Below the pieces are notes generated by a model. It made no database searches. It was not told the origin of the DNA and worked only from the letters and a program-made list of their open reading frames with translations. Below are positions 23,483 through 33,408 of a DNA stretch of 58,473 nt, one piece after another. The position numbers and the translations under genes are program-made. This DNA comes from an uncultured Chromatiaceae bacterium (lineage in GTDB: Bacteria > Pseudomonadota > Gammaproteobacteria > DRLM01). The stretch's first letter is position 1, and each line of letters starts with the position of its first letter. The stretch is taken from positions 1 through 58,473 of the forward strand of contig CALZJG010000062.1 of the NCBI GenBank assembly GCA_945787555.1, in the 5' to 3' direction.

Positions 23483-25159
23483 ATGGAGCATATCATCGAC
23501 AAGCTGGACACCAATGCCGCTCACGGAAAGGGTACTTGGTACTTTCCCGCAGAATCAACGACGCAATCATTGAGGGAAATACGCCTGGCGTCATTGAACA
23601 TGGCCTCTGTGCTGCAGAAGCATGGCGTGGGGGGGGGAGATCGGGTCGCCTTGATGCTGGGCAACTCTTCAGACTATGTCGCCGCCTTATTGGCGATCTG
23701 GAGATTAAACGCGATTGCCGTACCGCTGCGGCCGCAGGGTAGTCGTCAAACGAATTACGCGGACTACGTCCGTCAGTGTGATGCAGTGTGTGACTTTTCA
23801 CTGTGTATCCATGACGACAATATGGAGCCATGCGGCACAATTCCTAAGACCATGCTTACATTGCAGGTGTTGGCCAAGGGCTCGAGCAATGGTGATATTG
23901 CCGCAGGGGAGACCAACATCAGCCCACATGATGTAGCGGTGTTGCAGTTCTCATCCGGCAGCACCGGTGCGCCCAAGGGTGTCATCGTCACCCACGGTAT
24001 GCTGATGCAGCAGCTGCAAAACATTCTCTATAACCATATCGTGTCGCGGCGCGGTTGCCCGATCGAGTCTTTGGCCTCCTGGATGCCATTCAATCACGAC
24101 ATGGGGTTGTTCATTGGAGTGTTGACACCGATCTACACCGGTTGCGATAACCTGCTCGCTCCACCAGGCTTTTATATGCGTAATCCGCCTCGGTGGTTCG
24201 AGCTGATGGCAAAGTATCAAGTCGATATGAATTTCAGCACCAATTCCGTACTCGCCTCCACCTTGCATACCTTGCGTCGACTGCATCGTCTTGGTCAAGT
24301 GGTGCTACCTCAGCTGCACCTCTACATAGGCGCTGAAAAGGTCAGTCCGCTTATCGTGCGTCGTTGTCATGAGATGCTTGGTCCATTGGGCGTGGCAGCG
24401 GAATCCATACACATCGGTTACGGCATGGCAGAGAACGCACTCGGAGCGGCATGTACCAAGAGGCCGACTGTGAGCGTGCAACATTTTCGCTTCGTAGCCC
24501 CCAATCGTGTGCAGCCATGCGATGAACATCTCAGCATTGGATTTGATCTGGTGGCGGTGGGGTCACCTGACTGGCGGCATCGGATCACGGTCCGTGATCG
24601 TGGAGACCGCATCCTTCCCGAATTGAGCCTGGGCGAGATAAATATCGAAAGCCCGTGTGTGACACCGGGCTATTACGGCGATACGACGACAACGCGCGAC
24701 AAGCTCGTTGCGGGGCGCTTACGTACCGGAGACCTGGGATTCTTCTATGCCGGTGAGCTGTATTTCTATGCCCGCCAGGACGACATGATCGTCGTTGCCG
24801 GCCGCAACGTGATTCCGGATGACGTGGAGATGGCGGTCGAGGACCTGGATTTCGTGCGTCCCGGCGCCAGTATTCTGATCGGCTATGAAAACAGCGAAAC
24901 AGGCTGTACTGATGTGGCGTTGCTGGTGGAAATAAGCCGATCCAGCTCGTCTCAGCAACTCGCCACTTATCGGCACGCGCTACAGGCGCGCGCGCTCGAA
25001 GCTGCTGATCTGATCATCAATCACATCGTCTTTTGCGAACGCGGCACCGTTGAAAAGACCTCCAGCGGTAAGAAACGCAGAAAAGTCGTCCGTGATCGAC
25101 TACTCCAGGGGCTCATAAATATTAGCGAGGCGTGCCATGAAAAACGTGCAGCGGTATAA
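23483..25159 (+). CDS. Fatty acyl-AMP ligase-like adenylating enzyme
   Basis: 558 residues, adenylate-forming (ANL) family. The ATP loop SSGSTGAPKG is at 157-166, followed by SWMPFNHDMGLFIGVLTPIY, which resembles the FAAL signature (SW-P-YHDMGL). YGMAENALGAA is the A5-like motif, RTGDLGF the hinge-region motif, and the C-terminal catalytic lysine lies in EKTSSGKKRRK. FAALs make acyl-AMP from a free fatty acid and hand it to a carrier protein rather than CoA. An ACP gene is present in the same operon (30012). It is the first gene; its 3' end overlaps the next gene by 23 bases, indicating translational coupling. The start ATG follows GGGAGATAGGC. The exact substrate chain length cannot be inferred. 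Confidence 0.9.
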   Translation: MEHIIDKLDTNAAHGKGTWYFPAESTTQSLREIRLASLNMASVLQKHGVGGGDRVALMLGNSSDYVAALLAIWRLNAIAVPLRPQGSRQTNYADYVRQCDAVCDFSLCIHDDNMEPCGTIPKTMLTLQVLAKGSSNGDIAAGETNISPHDVAVLQFSSGSTGAPKGVIVTHGMLMQQLQNILYNHIVSRRGCPIESLASWMPFNHDMGLFIGVLTPIYTGCDNLLAPPGFYMRNPPRWFELMAKYQVDMNFSTNSVLASTLHTLRRLHRLGQVVLPQLHLYIGAEKVSPLIVRRCHEMLGPLGVAAESIHIGYGMAENALGAACTKRPTVSVQHFRFVAPNRVQPCDEHLSIGFDLVAVGSPDWRHRITVRDRGDRILPELSLGEINIESPCVTPGYYGDTTTTRDKLVAGRLRTGDLGFFYAGELYFYARQDDMIVVAGRNVIPDDVEMAVEDLDFVRPGASILIGYENSETGCTDVALLVEISRSSSSQQLATYRHALQARALEAADLIINHIVFCERGTVEKTSSGKKRRKVVRDRLLQGLINISEACHEKRAAV

Positions 25160-28115
25160 GGACTACTGTCGACCGAAATTGACGGAGTTGCTGCAGGCTC
25201 TCAAACTGGACCGAGAGTATGCCAGCGCCCGAGGCAATTATTTGTATGACGTAGATGGCACCGGTATTCTGGATCTCGTTGGCGGTTTCGGTTGCAGCTT
25301 ACTGGGACACAATCATCCGGAGGTGGTGGAGGTTGCGGTCACGGCACTGCGCAAGCATGTGGTCGTCAACGCGCAAGGCTCCATCCGCGGTGAAGCGGCG
25401 CGTTTGGCGGAAAAGCTCAGTGATTTGACCGGTGCGGACCAGGGTTATTGCGTCAACTTCTCGAACAGCGGTGCCGAGAGCGTCGAAGCGGCGATCAAGC
25501 ACGCCTATAAGGTGCAGTTCGACAAGGTGCGTCGTGAATACGAGCGCATCACCCGTATCCTGAACGATGTGTACTACAAGATCGAGCGTGAACGGCTGGC
25601 GGTTCAGCTGCCGGGTAATAACAGCGACCTGATCGACTTTCGCGACGATTTGGACGAATACAATCTGGCTCAGTTTGAAGACTTCCAGAACCATCCGGTG
25701 ATGGTCGCCTTCAAAGGATCATTTCACGGAAAAACCTCCTCGGCCTTGAAAGTGACTTTTAACAAGTCCTATCGCGAGGCATTCGAAGGTTTGTCTTCAC
25801 TGCGTCCGGTGTACGTGGATATTCACCGTCCTGAACGCATTGCCGAAGTGCTGGCTGAGCAGGTCAGCACGTTTTATTATCCCGTGCTGTCTGACGGTCG
25901 TATTGAACTGCGCCCGCTGAGTATGACGCGGGTAATCGCGGTGATTCTCGAGGTCGTGTTGGGCGAAGGCGGGATGCGGCCTCAGCCAGAGGCGACACTA
26001 AAGTATCTGGCGGAGTTGAACGCAACACGGGCGGTGCCACTGATCGTCGACGAGATACAGACCGGTTGCGGACGTACTGGAGCGGTCTATGCCTATCGCG
26101 ATACGCCGCTCGCGGCCATCGATCCCGAATATATCACCCTCAGTAAAGCCCTCGGCGGCGGTATCACCAAAATCGGCGCTACCCTAATCAGGCGTGATAT
26201 TTATGATGCCGATTTCAGTATCCTGCATACCTCCACCTTCGCCGAAGACGACTACTCGGCGCGTATCGCCAACAAAGCCTTGGAGATACTGACCCGCAAT
26301 GACGGCGCCATGCTGGCTACTGTCAAGGACCGCAGCAATTATCTGCGTGCTCGCCTGAATGAGCTGAAGGATAAATTCCCCGAACTCATCAAAGAAGTGC
26401 GCGGGAAGGGATTGATGCTGGGGGTGGAGTTCACGTCTCTGAGTGACAAATCGCCTTTCTTCCGCGCCAGCGGTAAGCAGGGCGTGCTGTCTCTGTTGGT
26501 GGCAAGCTATTTACTCGAATACCACCACATCCGCGTGCTGGCCCCATTGACCACCATGCTCAAGGGCAATCCGGGCAAGCAGCGTTTGTCCATCCTGCGT
26601 ATCCAGCCTCCTGGCACTGTGAGCCCCGCCGAGCTGGATCGTTTGATCGTGGCGTTGGATGAAGTGTTGACCGTCATTCGGGCTAACAATGAATATTGTC
26701 TCATCGGCCATCTGATCGGACACCCGCTGAGCGCAGCGCTACGCCGCGCGCCCCAGGAAATCGCGGTACAGTGGCCGGTGGTGGAGGAGGAACGACATAT
26801 CGATTCTCGAGTGGGCTTCGTCGTCCATCCCACCACTTTGGAAAATCTGGTCGACTATTACTTCCCGTCTTTTCACGATCACGACTGGTCAGCGCAAGGG
26901 CTACGCGAGTGGTGGCTGTTGATCAGCCGATTCCTCGAGCCCGTACACGTAAAGCGCACTTACGTCCATTCTAACGACTTCGTGATTGAGAACAATCTGG
27001 TGTTCGTCCCGTATCTGCCCGAGTACATCACCCAAGATAAGACCCCGACGCTGAGCCGAGAGCTGCAAGACAAGGTTCAAGATGCGGTGACGGTCGCCCG
27101 CGAGTTGGGCGATGACAACATTCCTATCACCATGGTCGGCTTGGGCGCCTACACGTCCATTGCGACGCAGAATGGACTCTCCCTCAACGATTATGAAGTG
27201 CCGGTGACCACCGGTAATGCCTACACGACGGCCTTGACCGTGCAAGGCATCGCCCATGCCGCCGACGCTCAAACGCTCGATCTGTCCCAAGCCGCGGCGG
27301 CCGTGGTCGGGGCGACCGGAAATATCGGCATGGTGATCGCCCAAATCATGAGTTTGAATGTCGGTCGTGTGTACCTGGTCGGACGTCCTGGCGCACGCGC
27401 CATGGGCCGCTTGGGTTATGTTCGGCAACAATGTCTGCTGGAGATTGCACGTGCGATACGCCACGAGCTGAGCAGCGGGTCATCGCTTGCGCAGACTCAG
27501 CTCACGGGTGTGGGAGCACGCGTCTTAGGGCGACTGCGTTCGGCTAGCTCGCGTGCTGATACCGGGCTGATGGCGCTATTAGCGGAGTTGGAGAAAAGTG
27601 CGCCGTCTGCGGATTTCGGCAAACGCTTGGCAGCGGCGCTACCCACCGATTTTCTCGGCGAGATATTGCCCTTGGAGAGCGACCTCGCACACCTTGAGGT
27701 GTGCGAGGTGATTATCATCGCTACCAACTCCTCCGATCGTGAGCTGATTCGCCCGGAAATGATCAAACCCGGCGCCATAGTTTGTTGTACCTCGGTGCCG
27801 TCCAATCTCAGCGCCCGATTCGAGCAAGGCCGCGGGCGCCACATTGTTTTCGACGGCGGACTGGCCCGTTTGCCCGAAGACTCGCACATCGACTTCGTCG
27901 GCATGCCGGCCGCCGGTCTGTCCTACGGCTGTATGGCCGAGACTCTGCTGATGGGGTTCGACGGTCGAAATCACTCTTTTTGCAAGGGCACTCTGACCAC
28001 CGATCAGGTCTACCACACCATCGAGCTGGCGCGCATTCATGGTTTCGAGCTCGGTGAGCTCAAGCTCAACGAGCATCGCGTAGATATCAGCGCCAGGTTG
28101 GGCATGACCGCCTAG
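25137..28115 (+). CDS. Class III aminotransferase - acyl-ACP-reductase-like fusion
   Basis: 992 residues with two catalytic halves. Residues about 1-485 are a class III PLP aminotransferase: YLYDVDGTGILDLVGGFG near the start, D305 in VDEIQTGCGRTG and the Schiff-base lysine K337 in LSKALGGG. A charged insertion sits at about 130-180. Residues about 545-992 resemble cyanobacterial long-chain acyl-ACP reductase: LGAYTSIATQNG, TTGNAYTTA, the NAD(P) loop G725-ATGNIG-G731, ILPLES and, near the end, YGCMAETLLMGF. In my recollected alignment C932 takes the place of the acyl-accepting cysteine (ACFAEAMLLEF in the cyanobacterial enzyme). Predicted reaction: acyl thioester to aldehyde, then transamination to a primary amine, with the aldehyde passed between domains. 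The reaction is inference; the domain assignments are well supported. Confidence 0.88.
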   Translation: MKNVQRYKDYCRPKLTELLQALKLDREYASARGNYLYDVDGTGILDLVGGFGCSLLGHNHPEVVEVAVTALRKHVVVNAQGSIRGEAARLAEKLSDLTGADQGYCVNFSNSGAESVEAAIKHAYKVQFDKVRREYERITRILNDVYYKIERERLAVQLPGNNSDLIDFRDDLDEYNLAQFEDFQNHPVMVAFKGSFHGKTSSALKVTFNKSYREAFEGLSSLRPVYVDIHRPERIAEVLAEQVSTFYYPVLSDGRIELRPLSMTRVIAVILEVVLGEGGMRPQPEATLKYLAELNATRAVPLIVDEIQTGCGRTGAVYAYRDTPLAAIDPEYITLSKALGGGITKIGATLIRRDIYDADFSILHTSTFAEDDYSARIANKALEILTRNDGAMLATVKDRSNYLRARLNELKDKFPELIKEVRGKGLMLGVEFTSLSDKSPFFRASGKQGVLSLLVASYLLEYHHIRVLAPLTTMLKGNPGKQRLSILRIQPPGTVSPAELDRLIVALDEVLTVIRANNEYCLIGHLIGHPLSAALRRAPQEIAVQWPVVEEERHIDSRVGFVVHPTTLENLVDYYFPSFHDHDWSAQGLREWWLLISRFLEPVHVKRTYVHSNDFVIENNLVFVPYLPEYITQDKTPTLSRELQDKVQDAVTVARELGDDNIPITMVGLGAYTSIATQNGLSLNDYEVPVTTGNAYTTALTVQGIAHAADAQTLDLSQAAAAVVGATGNIGMVIAQIMSLNVGRVYLVGRPGARAMGRLGYVRQQCLLEIARAIRHELSSGSSLAQTQLTGVGARVLGRLRSASSRADTGLMALLAELEKSAPSADFGKRLAAALPTDFLGEILPLESDLAHLEVCEVIIIATNSSDRELIRPEMIKPGAIVCCTSVPSNLSARFEQGRGRHIVFDGGLARLPEDSHIDFVGMPAAGLSYGCMAETLLMGFDGRNHSFCKGTLTTDQVYHTIELARIHGFELGELKLNEHRVDISARLGMTA

Positions 28116-28147
28116 CAACCGCCAGCGAAAAGCAAGGAGACACGACG

Positions 28148-29986
28148 ATGTTCATGCTCAAGACCGAGAAGAGAAACGATGTGTTCAAGGCATTTGCCGG
28201 CATTGATAGTGTCGCCGACATCGTGGACAAACAGCTTCCCGCCTACGGTCTCCGTTCGGCGATACGCATCGATAACGGTGATAGCTACGCTTCGATCAAC
28301 TTCGTGGACTATCTCGACTACCTCCGCCGCATGATTGGCTATTTCACCGCGCAGGCTATCGAGGGCAAGGTGATCGCCACCTTCTGCAAAAATCGCTTGG
28401 AGTGGGATATGGTAGCCATGGCGACGTTCTATCGCGGCAATACGCTGTTTCCCTTGGACACCAAGATGAACGAGGTCGAGCTACGGCACCTGCTGAAAAT
28501 GAACCCGCCGGATTACATATTGGTATCGCGAGCACAGCTGACGCGCATACGGCGTTTGTTGCAAGCGCTGAATCTAGGTACACGAATAGTCGTGGCTGAC
28601 ATAGACGATGTGTTCGAGGATCTGGGTCATGAGAACGAGCAGCGCACGGACACGGAGCTCAGTCTGCGCGACGTGCTGCCTGCCACCGCCAGCGAAATCG
28701 CAGCGAGTGCGCTGCTGAACGATTCCAACTGTATCCTCGGGCACTACGCGACTTCGGGAACGACGAGTTTGCCGAAGATCGTACAGATCACCCATCGTAA
28801 CATCGTCGCAGAGGTCAACGAGGCCATGGATGTGATCAATCTGCGCGCCAATGAAGAGCTGCTCAATATCGGTCCCTATACACATATTGCGACGCTGGTC
28901 GAATTCTTGGTGACCAAATCCAAGGGATTTTCAGTGACCTATTTTACCCGCGAGCCGGATGATGATGATGTGCTGGAGGATGAAATAAAGAAATTGAAGA
29001 GCCTAGATGTACGTATCAAAGTGCTCATGGCGGTTCCGAAATTCTGGATTTACTTGCTCAAAGAAGTGCTGGAAGAGATGAAAAACAAGCCGGTGCTGAA
29101 AAACCTCTACGAGCATCTGATTAGTATCGAGAAGAACGAAAAGCTTTACGACATCGGCACACTGGACAAGGCTAAACTTACCGCCATGCGCATACTGCTG
29201 CGCAATAAACTGGGTGGTTACTTCAGCTACGGCATTTCATCGTCTATGAAGCTCGATGGCGCTTTGGTCGATGTGTTCGGCAAGCTGGGCGTCACCGTGA
29301 TCGATATCTACGGTGCTACCGAGTGCAGCGGCATCATCGCCAGGAACCGTCTCAATGATCTCAAACCGGGCTCGTGTGGACGCATGATCAGCCTGCTCGA
29401 TTACCGCTTCAGCGACGTCGAGTGTATACCCGGGATACCCAAGAAAGTGGGCATGCTAGAGGTCAAGGGTCCGACGGTGATGCATTCCTATTTGGGTGTC
29501 GAGCATGGCGCGGAACTCACTGCGGACGGCTATTATAAAACGGGCGATCTGGCCTGGATCGATGACGATGGTTTCTTGCATCTGGTGGGGCGCAAGAAAG
29601 AACTGACGAAATGGGATGATGGCACCTATATCGACCCGCAGTACCTATCCAACTTGATGGTGCGTAGCATCTTCGTCAAGGACGCGCTGGTCACTCGACG
29701 CCGCGCGGATGATGATTATCTCAGTGTCTACCTCTTTCCCGATTACCCTCGCATCAGGAAAGACCCTTCATGGCGCACCGAGATCGCTACCGGCGTGAGC
29801 GAGGATACAGCGCTACGTCGGCGCATGGAGGGTGCCATCGAATATGCCGAATCGGTTGCAGATATCACGCCACGTCTGAGCAAAGATATCATCTATATAT
29901 TGCCGAGGAAACTCGAGCGCACGCCTACGCACAAGATCAAATTCATTTTCGAGCTGCAGCGCTTGCACGAGGCGCGATCCATCTGA
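28148..29986 (+). CDS. Second acyl-activating (AMP-dependent) ligase
   Basis: 612 residues, ANL superfamily, closer to long-chain acyl-CoA ligases (COG1022-like) than to the first ligase. The ATP loop TSGTTSLPK is at 202-210. YGATECSG, YKTGDLAWIDDDG and GRKKELTKWDDG follow, and the C-terminal catalytic Lys region reads LERTPTHKIKF. The central part has a helical insertion (about 275-345). It lies 32 bp after the fusion gene and 25 bp before the ACP. Two different ligases in one operon suggest two acids are activated, or one acts on ACP and one on CoA. It may load the ACP or join a second acyl group to the product; the sequence does not decide. Confidence 0.88.
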   Translation: MFMLKTEKRNDVFKAFAGIDSVADIVDKQLPAYGLRSAIRIDNGDSYASINFVDYLDYLRRMIGYFTAQAIEGKVIATFCKNRLEWDMVAMATFYRGNTLFPLDTKMNEVELRHLLKMNPPDYILVSRAQLTRIRRLLQALNLGTRIVVADIDDVFEDLGHENEQRTDTELSLRDVLPATASEIAASALLNDSNCILGHYATSGTTSLPKIVQITHRNIVAEVNEAMDVINLRANEELLNIGPYTHIATLVEFLVTKSKGFSVTYFTREPDDDDVLEDEIKKLKSLDVRIKVLMAVPKFWIYLLKEVLEEMKNKPVLKNLYEHLISIEKNEKLYDIGTLDKAKLTAMRILLRNKLGGYFSYGISSSMKLDGALVDVFGKLGVTVIDIYGATECSGIIARNRLNDLKPGSCGRMISLLDYRFSDVECIPGIPKKVGMLEVKGPTVMHSYLGVEHGAELTADGYYKTGDLAWIDDDGFLHLVGRKKELTKWDDGTYIDPQYLSNLMVRSIFVKDALVTRRRADDDYLSVYLFPDYPRIRKDPSWRTEIATGVSEDTALRRRMEGAIEYAESVADITPRLSKDIIYILPRKLERTPTHKIKFIFELQRLHEARSI

Positions 29987-30011
29987 GGTGGAGTGGAAAG
30001 GAGTCGGCGAA

Positions 30012-30266
30012 ATGAGCACACCACAGGCCCTCAAAGTGCAATTGATGGCGTTGTGCGCCGAATATGAAGTCTTTGGTGAAGCGACACCGGAGGTTTATGG
30101 CAGTGTAGATTTGGTTGAGCACGGCCTGATCGATTCGATGGGCACGGTCTATCTGCAGGAAATGATCAGCGAACACTACGGCCTGGAAATTCCACCGGAA
30201 ATGTTTGCGTTGGAATTACGCACCATGGACGCACTGGTGGTCTATATCAGCAGCGCCACGGCCTGA
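30012..30266 (+). CDS. Acyl carrier protein
   Basis: 84 residues from ATG 30012, preceded by AAAGGAG (a GTG at 29988 is in frame but has no site). The four-helix carrier pattern is visible and the phosphopantetheine serine is S42 in EHGLIDSMGTVYL, with the usual preceding Asp (D41) and a Met instead of the common Leu after Ser. It is acidic. It sits between the second ligase and the LolA-like gene, so it is the dedicated carrier of the operon. It presumably receives the acyl group from a ligase and presents it to the reductase domain of the fusion enzyme. Confidence 0.9.
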   Translation: MSTPQALKVQLMALCAEYEVFGEATPEVYGSVDLVEHGLIDSMGTVYLQEMISEHYGLEIPPEMFALELRTMDALVVYISSATA

Positions 30267-30290
30267 CGACACATGATAAGGAGAGCAGCC

Positions 30291-31082
30291 GTGAAATTGA
30301 ACTATTTAGTAAGGGCCATTAGTGTCTATTTTATGCTGGCCACGATCGTCGTCGCTAGCGCTGGCTCCCCGCAAGAGGAGGGCAGGGAGATCATCAAGAC
30401 ATTGATCGATCGCGATAACGGTTTTGGTGACTTTCGCGCCGAGGTTACCCTATTGATACGTGAGAGTGGCGGTGCGGAATATAACCGGCACATGGAGGTG
30501 AAGAGTCTCGAAGACGGCGAGCGCGGCGAGAAACGTCTATTCGTGTTCGACCAGCCGCACGATATCAAGGGCACTGCAGTGCTGTCACACACGCGTGACG
30601 GCGCAGATGCCCAATGGATTTATCTGCCCGCCTTCAAGCGCGTCAAACGCATCGCGGCCAACAACAAGGCCAGTCCGTTCGTATCCAGTGAATTTAGTTT
30701 CGAAGACATGACGTCCGTGGAGTTGGACAAGTATACCTACCGTCTAATCGGCGTACAGACGGTGGATTCCAGACCCTGCTATGTCGTGGAGATGGTGCCC
30801 ACGTTCGACGGCTCCGGCTATAGACGCCAAGTCGGATATGTGGATCGAGAAGACTATGTGTTCCGCCGTGTCGACTACTATGATGCCACTGATCGCTTGC
30901 TAAAATCGCTATCACTGCGCGACTACGCGCGCTATCTAGGACAGTACTGGCGGGCGCGCGCCATGCTTATGGTCAATCACCAGAATCAGCGAGAAACAGC
31001 CATGACATGGCGCCAAATTGCCTATCGTAACGGTTACAATGAGGTGGATTTCAACGTCACTGCGCTCAAGCGCAGCCGTTGA
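30291..31082 (+). CDS. LolA-like outer-membrane lipoprotein-sorting family protein
   Basis: 263 residues from GTG 30291, chosen because AAGGAGAG lies 6-8 bases before it; the ATG at 30273 is itself upstream of that site. A signal peptide (YFMLATIVVASAG) is followed by a LolA-like half-barrel: FGDFRAEVTLLIRESGG, KRLFVFDQPHDIKGTAVL, WIYLPAFKRVKRI, SEFSFEDM and YVDREDYVFRRVDYYD. This is the PF17131-like family that usually accompanies RND/MMPL exporters and is thought to carry lipids across the periplasm. The exporter gene starts 10 bp later, so the two form an export unit for the operon's lipid product. Confidence 0.9.
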   Translation: MKLNYLVRAISVYFMLATIVVASAGSPQEEGREIIKTLIDRDNGFGDFRAEVTLLIRESGGAEYNRHMEVKSLEDGERGEKRLFVFDQPHDIKGTAVLSHTRDGADAQWIYLPAFKRVKRIAANNKASPFVSSEFSFEDMTSVELDKYTYRLIGVQTVDSRPCYVVEMVPTFDGSGYRRQVGYVDREDYVFRRVDYYDATDRLLKSLSLRDYARYLGQYWRARAMLMVNHQNQRETAMTWRQIAYRNGYNEVDFNVTALKRSR

Positions 31083-31092
31083 GGAGCGGGAA

Positions 31093-33408
31093 ATGTATAC
31101 CGAACGATTGCTGCGTTGGCGCTGGGGTGTGTTGCTTGCGTGGTGCAGCGTAGTCATCGTCGCCCTTGCCGTCTTCGCTTTTCGGTATGGCGAGGACCAT
31201 ACCTGGATCGACAATTCCGTGGGTGTATGGTTTCAGGGTGACGACCCAGAATTGTTGCGTTACACGGATCACAATATCGCCTTCGGTGAGCGGGAATGGA
31301 CCTTGATCCTACTGGAAGCGCGGACGTCTATTCTAGAACCGAAATTTCTTCGCGATCTCGCTGACATCACCCGACGCGTGCAGGCGCTGGATGATGTCGT
31401 CAAAGTGACCTCGCTGACCAACGTGCGCGACAACCTGCTTGGAGGCGATGGCGAGATCGATTATGCCCGACTCTACGCCCCGGCTTCCGGTGAACGCGCC
31501 ACAGCGGCAGAAGTGGCGGTCTTGCGTGATCGCCTTTACGCCAATCCGCTATTCGAGCGCAACCTGTTGCGCGCCGACAGCGACAAGTTCTGTGTCGTCT
31601 TGGTGCAGAACACCAATCTATTACAGGAGCCGGCGCCGTACCGCATCCGCTTGGTCGATGGTATGACGGAGATCATCAGTGACTACGCCAGCGTGTCTAG
31701 CTATGCCATCGCCGGGACGACGGTAGTCAATGCGGAGCTTAACCGGGCGGCCCGTCACGACGTCATGATCTTCTATTTGTTGATCTCGCTGTTTCTGGTG
31801 CTATTCACTGTCCTGGTGTTTGGTAATTGGCGCGATCTAGTGGCGCTTCTGGCTGTAGTGGTCGGCACCGTCCTTCCTACGATGGCCCTGATCGCCTACG
31901 CCGGCATACCGTACAATATGATTACGGTGATGTTGCCGACTATTTTGGTCGCGCTGGGTGTCGCCGGCGTGGTGCATGTCATCAACAGTTTCCATCAACT
32001 GCGTAGTGACCATCCCGCCGAGGAAGCCATGCGCAAGACGCTGCGTAGAGTCGTACGCCCAGGACTGTATGCCGCCTGCACCACGGTGGCGGGTTTTAGT
32101 TCGTTGACCCTAAGTAGTGTGGCTCCAGTTTTTCAATTGGGCCTGTTTGCCGCACTGGGGATCTCGCTGGCTTGGATTCTGGCGGTCAGCGTTGTTCCGG
32201 TGTTACTGGTCATGCTGTGGCGGAAGAAACGTAGGGCTGCGCGTGAGCGCCGTCAACTGCCGTTCACCAGCAAGTTCACCGAATCACCGTGGACTCGCAG
32301 CGTTGGGGCGCTGGTCTTCACCTTGCCATTGACCGGTTTGCCAATGTTGCAAACGGACACCAATTACAGTGAGTTTTTCGCTGATGACATGACACTCTCG
32401 CGAGCCTATGAAAAAATCGATCAGGCCGGTTTTGCCCAAAATCCTTTGACTATAGGCTTGGAGTACACTGCGGGGACGACTTTTACTACGATTAAAAATT
32501 TCACTGCCGTGCTGGCTTTCGAACAGGCCGTCGCCAAGCTCCCTCAGGTGATCAAAGTTCTGTCACCCAATGGTCTTTTGGGGGAGCTAGACCGCGCTTT
32601 CAATGGTAATGCGCCAGATTCGCGCTTGTCCTCTTACTCTGAAACCCAGATCAACCAGCTACTGTTCCTCGGCGAGTTGAGTGATAACGATGACATAGAT
32701 GACCTGCTGCTGCGCGATAGGAGTAAGGCTCAACTCATCGTGCTTACCCCATACCTGAGTTCTAGCGAACTGGGTAGATTTCGACAGAAAATCGCCACCT
32801 TAGCCGCCACCTACCTGCCGTCACAAGTGCAGGTCTATGTCACCGGCACGACGGCGCTGTGGGCCAACATGGATCAACAGGTCAGCGCCACCCAGTTATG
32901 GTCACTGCTCGGCATGGCGCTGTTCTTGACTGTGTTTCTGTTGCTCATCTTTCGTTCCGTGCGCTTGGCCGCACTGGCTCTACTAATCAATGGTTTGCCG
33001 CTGGCCGTCGTATTGGGCGCAATGGGTTGGCTAGACTTGCACATCAATATCGCCACAGCATTGATCGGCGGTATCACTCTGGGTATCGTGGTCGATGACA
33101 CCCTGCATCTATTACAGCGCTTTCGCGATAATCTAGATCTTGGTTGGGATGAGGCGATTCGAATCGCCGTCGGCGAAGTCGGCCCCAGCGTCGTGTACAC
33201 GACCATCATCATCGTAGGTGGCTTCGCATGCCTGGCAGCATCGAGTTTTCTTCCCAGCGCGCAGTTCGGCGCGCTGGTTTCTCTGGCAGTTGTGCTTGCT
33301 CTTTTACTAGACCTTTGGCTGTTACCAGCGCTGTTGCGAAGGCTATCACCCCGTACGACTACGACAGATAATGCCGCGCCTGCCATCGAGTCTTTAGAGC
33401 TACGATGA
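31093..33408 (+). CDS. RND/MMPL-family lipid exporter
   Basis: 771 residues from ATG 31093 (MYTERLLRWRW, preceded by GAGGAGCGGG). The twofold RND/MMPL layout is clear: one helix (about 10-30), a periplasmic domain, five helices (about 230-390), then one helix, a second periplasmic domain and five helices (about 605-755). Sterol-sensing-type motifs such as GVAGVVHVINSFHQL and GIVVDDTLHLLQRF are present. Members with a LolA-like partner export hopanoids, pigments and other lipids to the outer membrane. It is the last complete gene of the operon; a 59-codon frame overlaps its stop. Confidence 0.92.
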   Translation: MYTERLLRWRWGVLLAWCSVVIVALAVFAFRYGEDHTWIDNSVGVWFQGDDPELLRYTDHNIAFGEREWTLILLEARTSILEPKFLRDLADITRRVQALDDVVKVTSLTNVRDNLLGGDGEIDYARLYAPASGERATAAEVAVLRDRLYANPLFERNLLRADSDKFCVVLVQNTNLLQEPAPYRIRLVDGMTEIISDYASVSSYAIAGTTVVNAELNRAARHDVMIFYLLISLFLVLFTVLVFGNWRDLVALLAVVVGTVLPTMALIAYAGIPYNMITVMLPTILVALGVAGVVHVINSFHQLRSDHPAEEAMRKTLRRVVRPGLYAACTTVAGFSSLTLSSVAPVFQLGLFAALGISLAWILAVSVVPVLLVMLWRKKRRAARERRQLPFTSKFTESPWTRSVGALVFTLPLTGLPMLQTDTNYSEFFADDMTLSRAYEKIDQAGFAQNPLTIGLEYTAGTTFTTIKNFTAVLAFEQAVAKLPQVIKVLSPNGLLGELDRAFNGNAPDSRLSSYSETQINQLLFLGELSDNDDIDDLLLRDRSKAQLIVLTPYLSSSELGRFRQKIATLAATYLPSQVQVYVTGTTALWANMDQQVSATQLWSLLGMALFLTVFLLLIFRSVRLAALALLINGLPLAVVLGAMGWLDLHINIATALIGGITLGIVVDDTLHLLQRFRDNLDLGWDEAIRIAVGEVGPSVVYTTIIIVGGFACLAASSFLPSAQFGALVSLAVVLALLLDLWLLPALLRRLSPRTTTTDNAAPAIESLELR

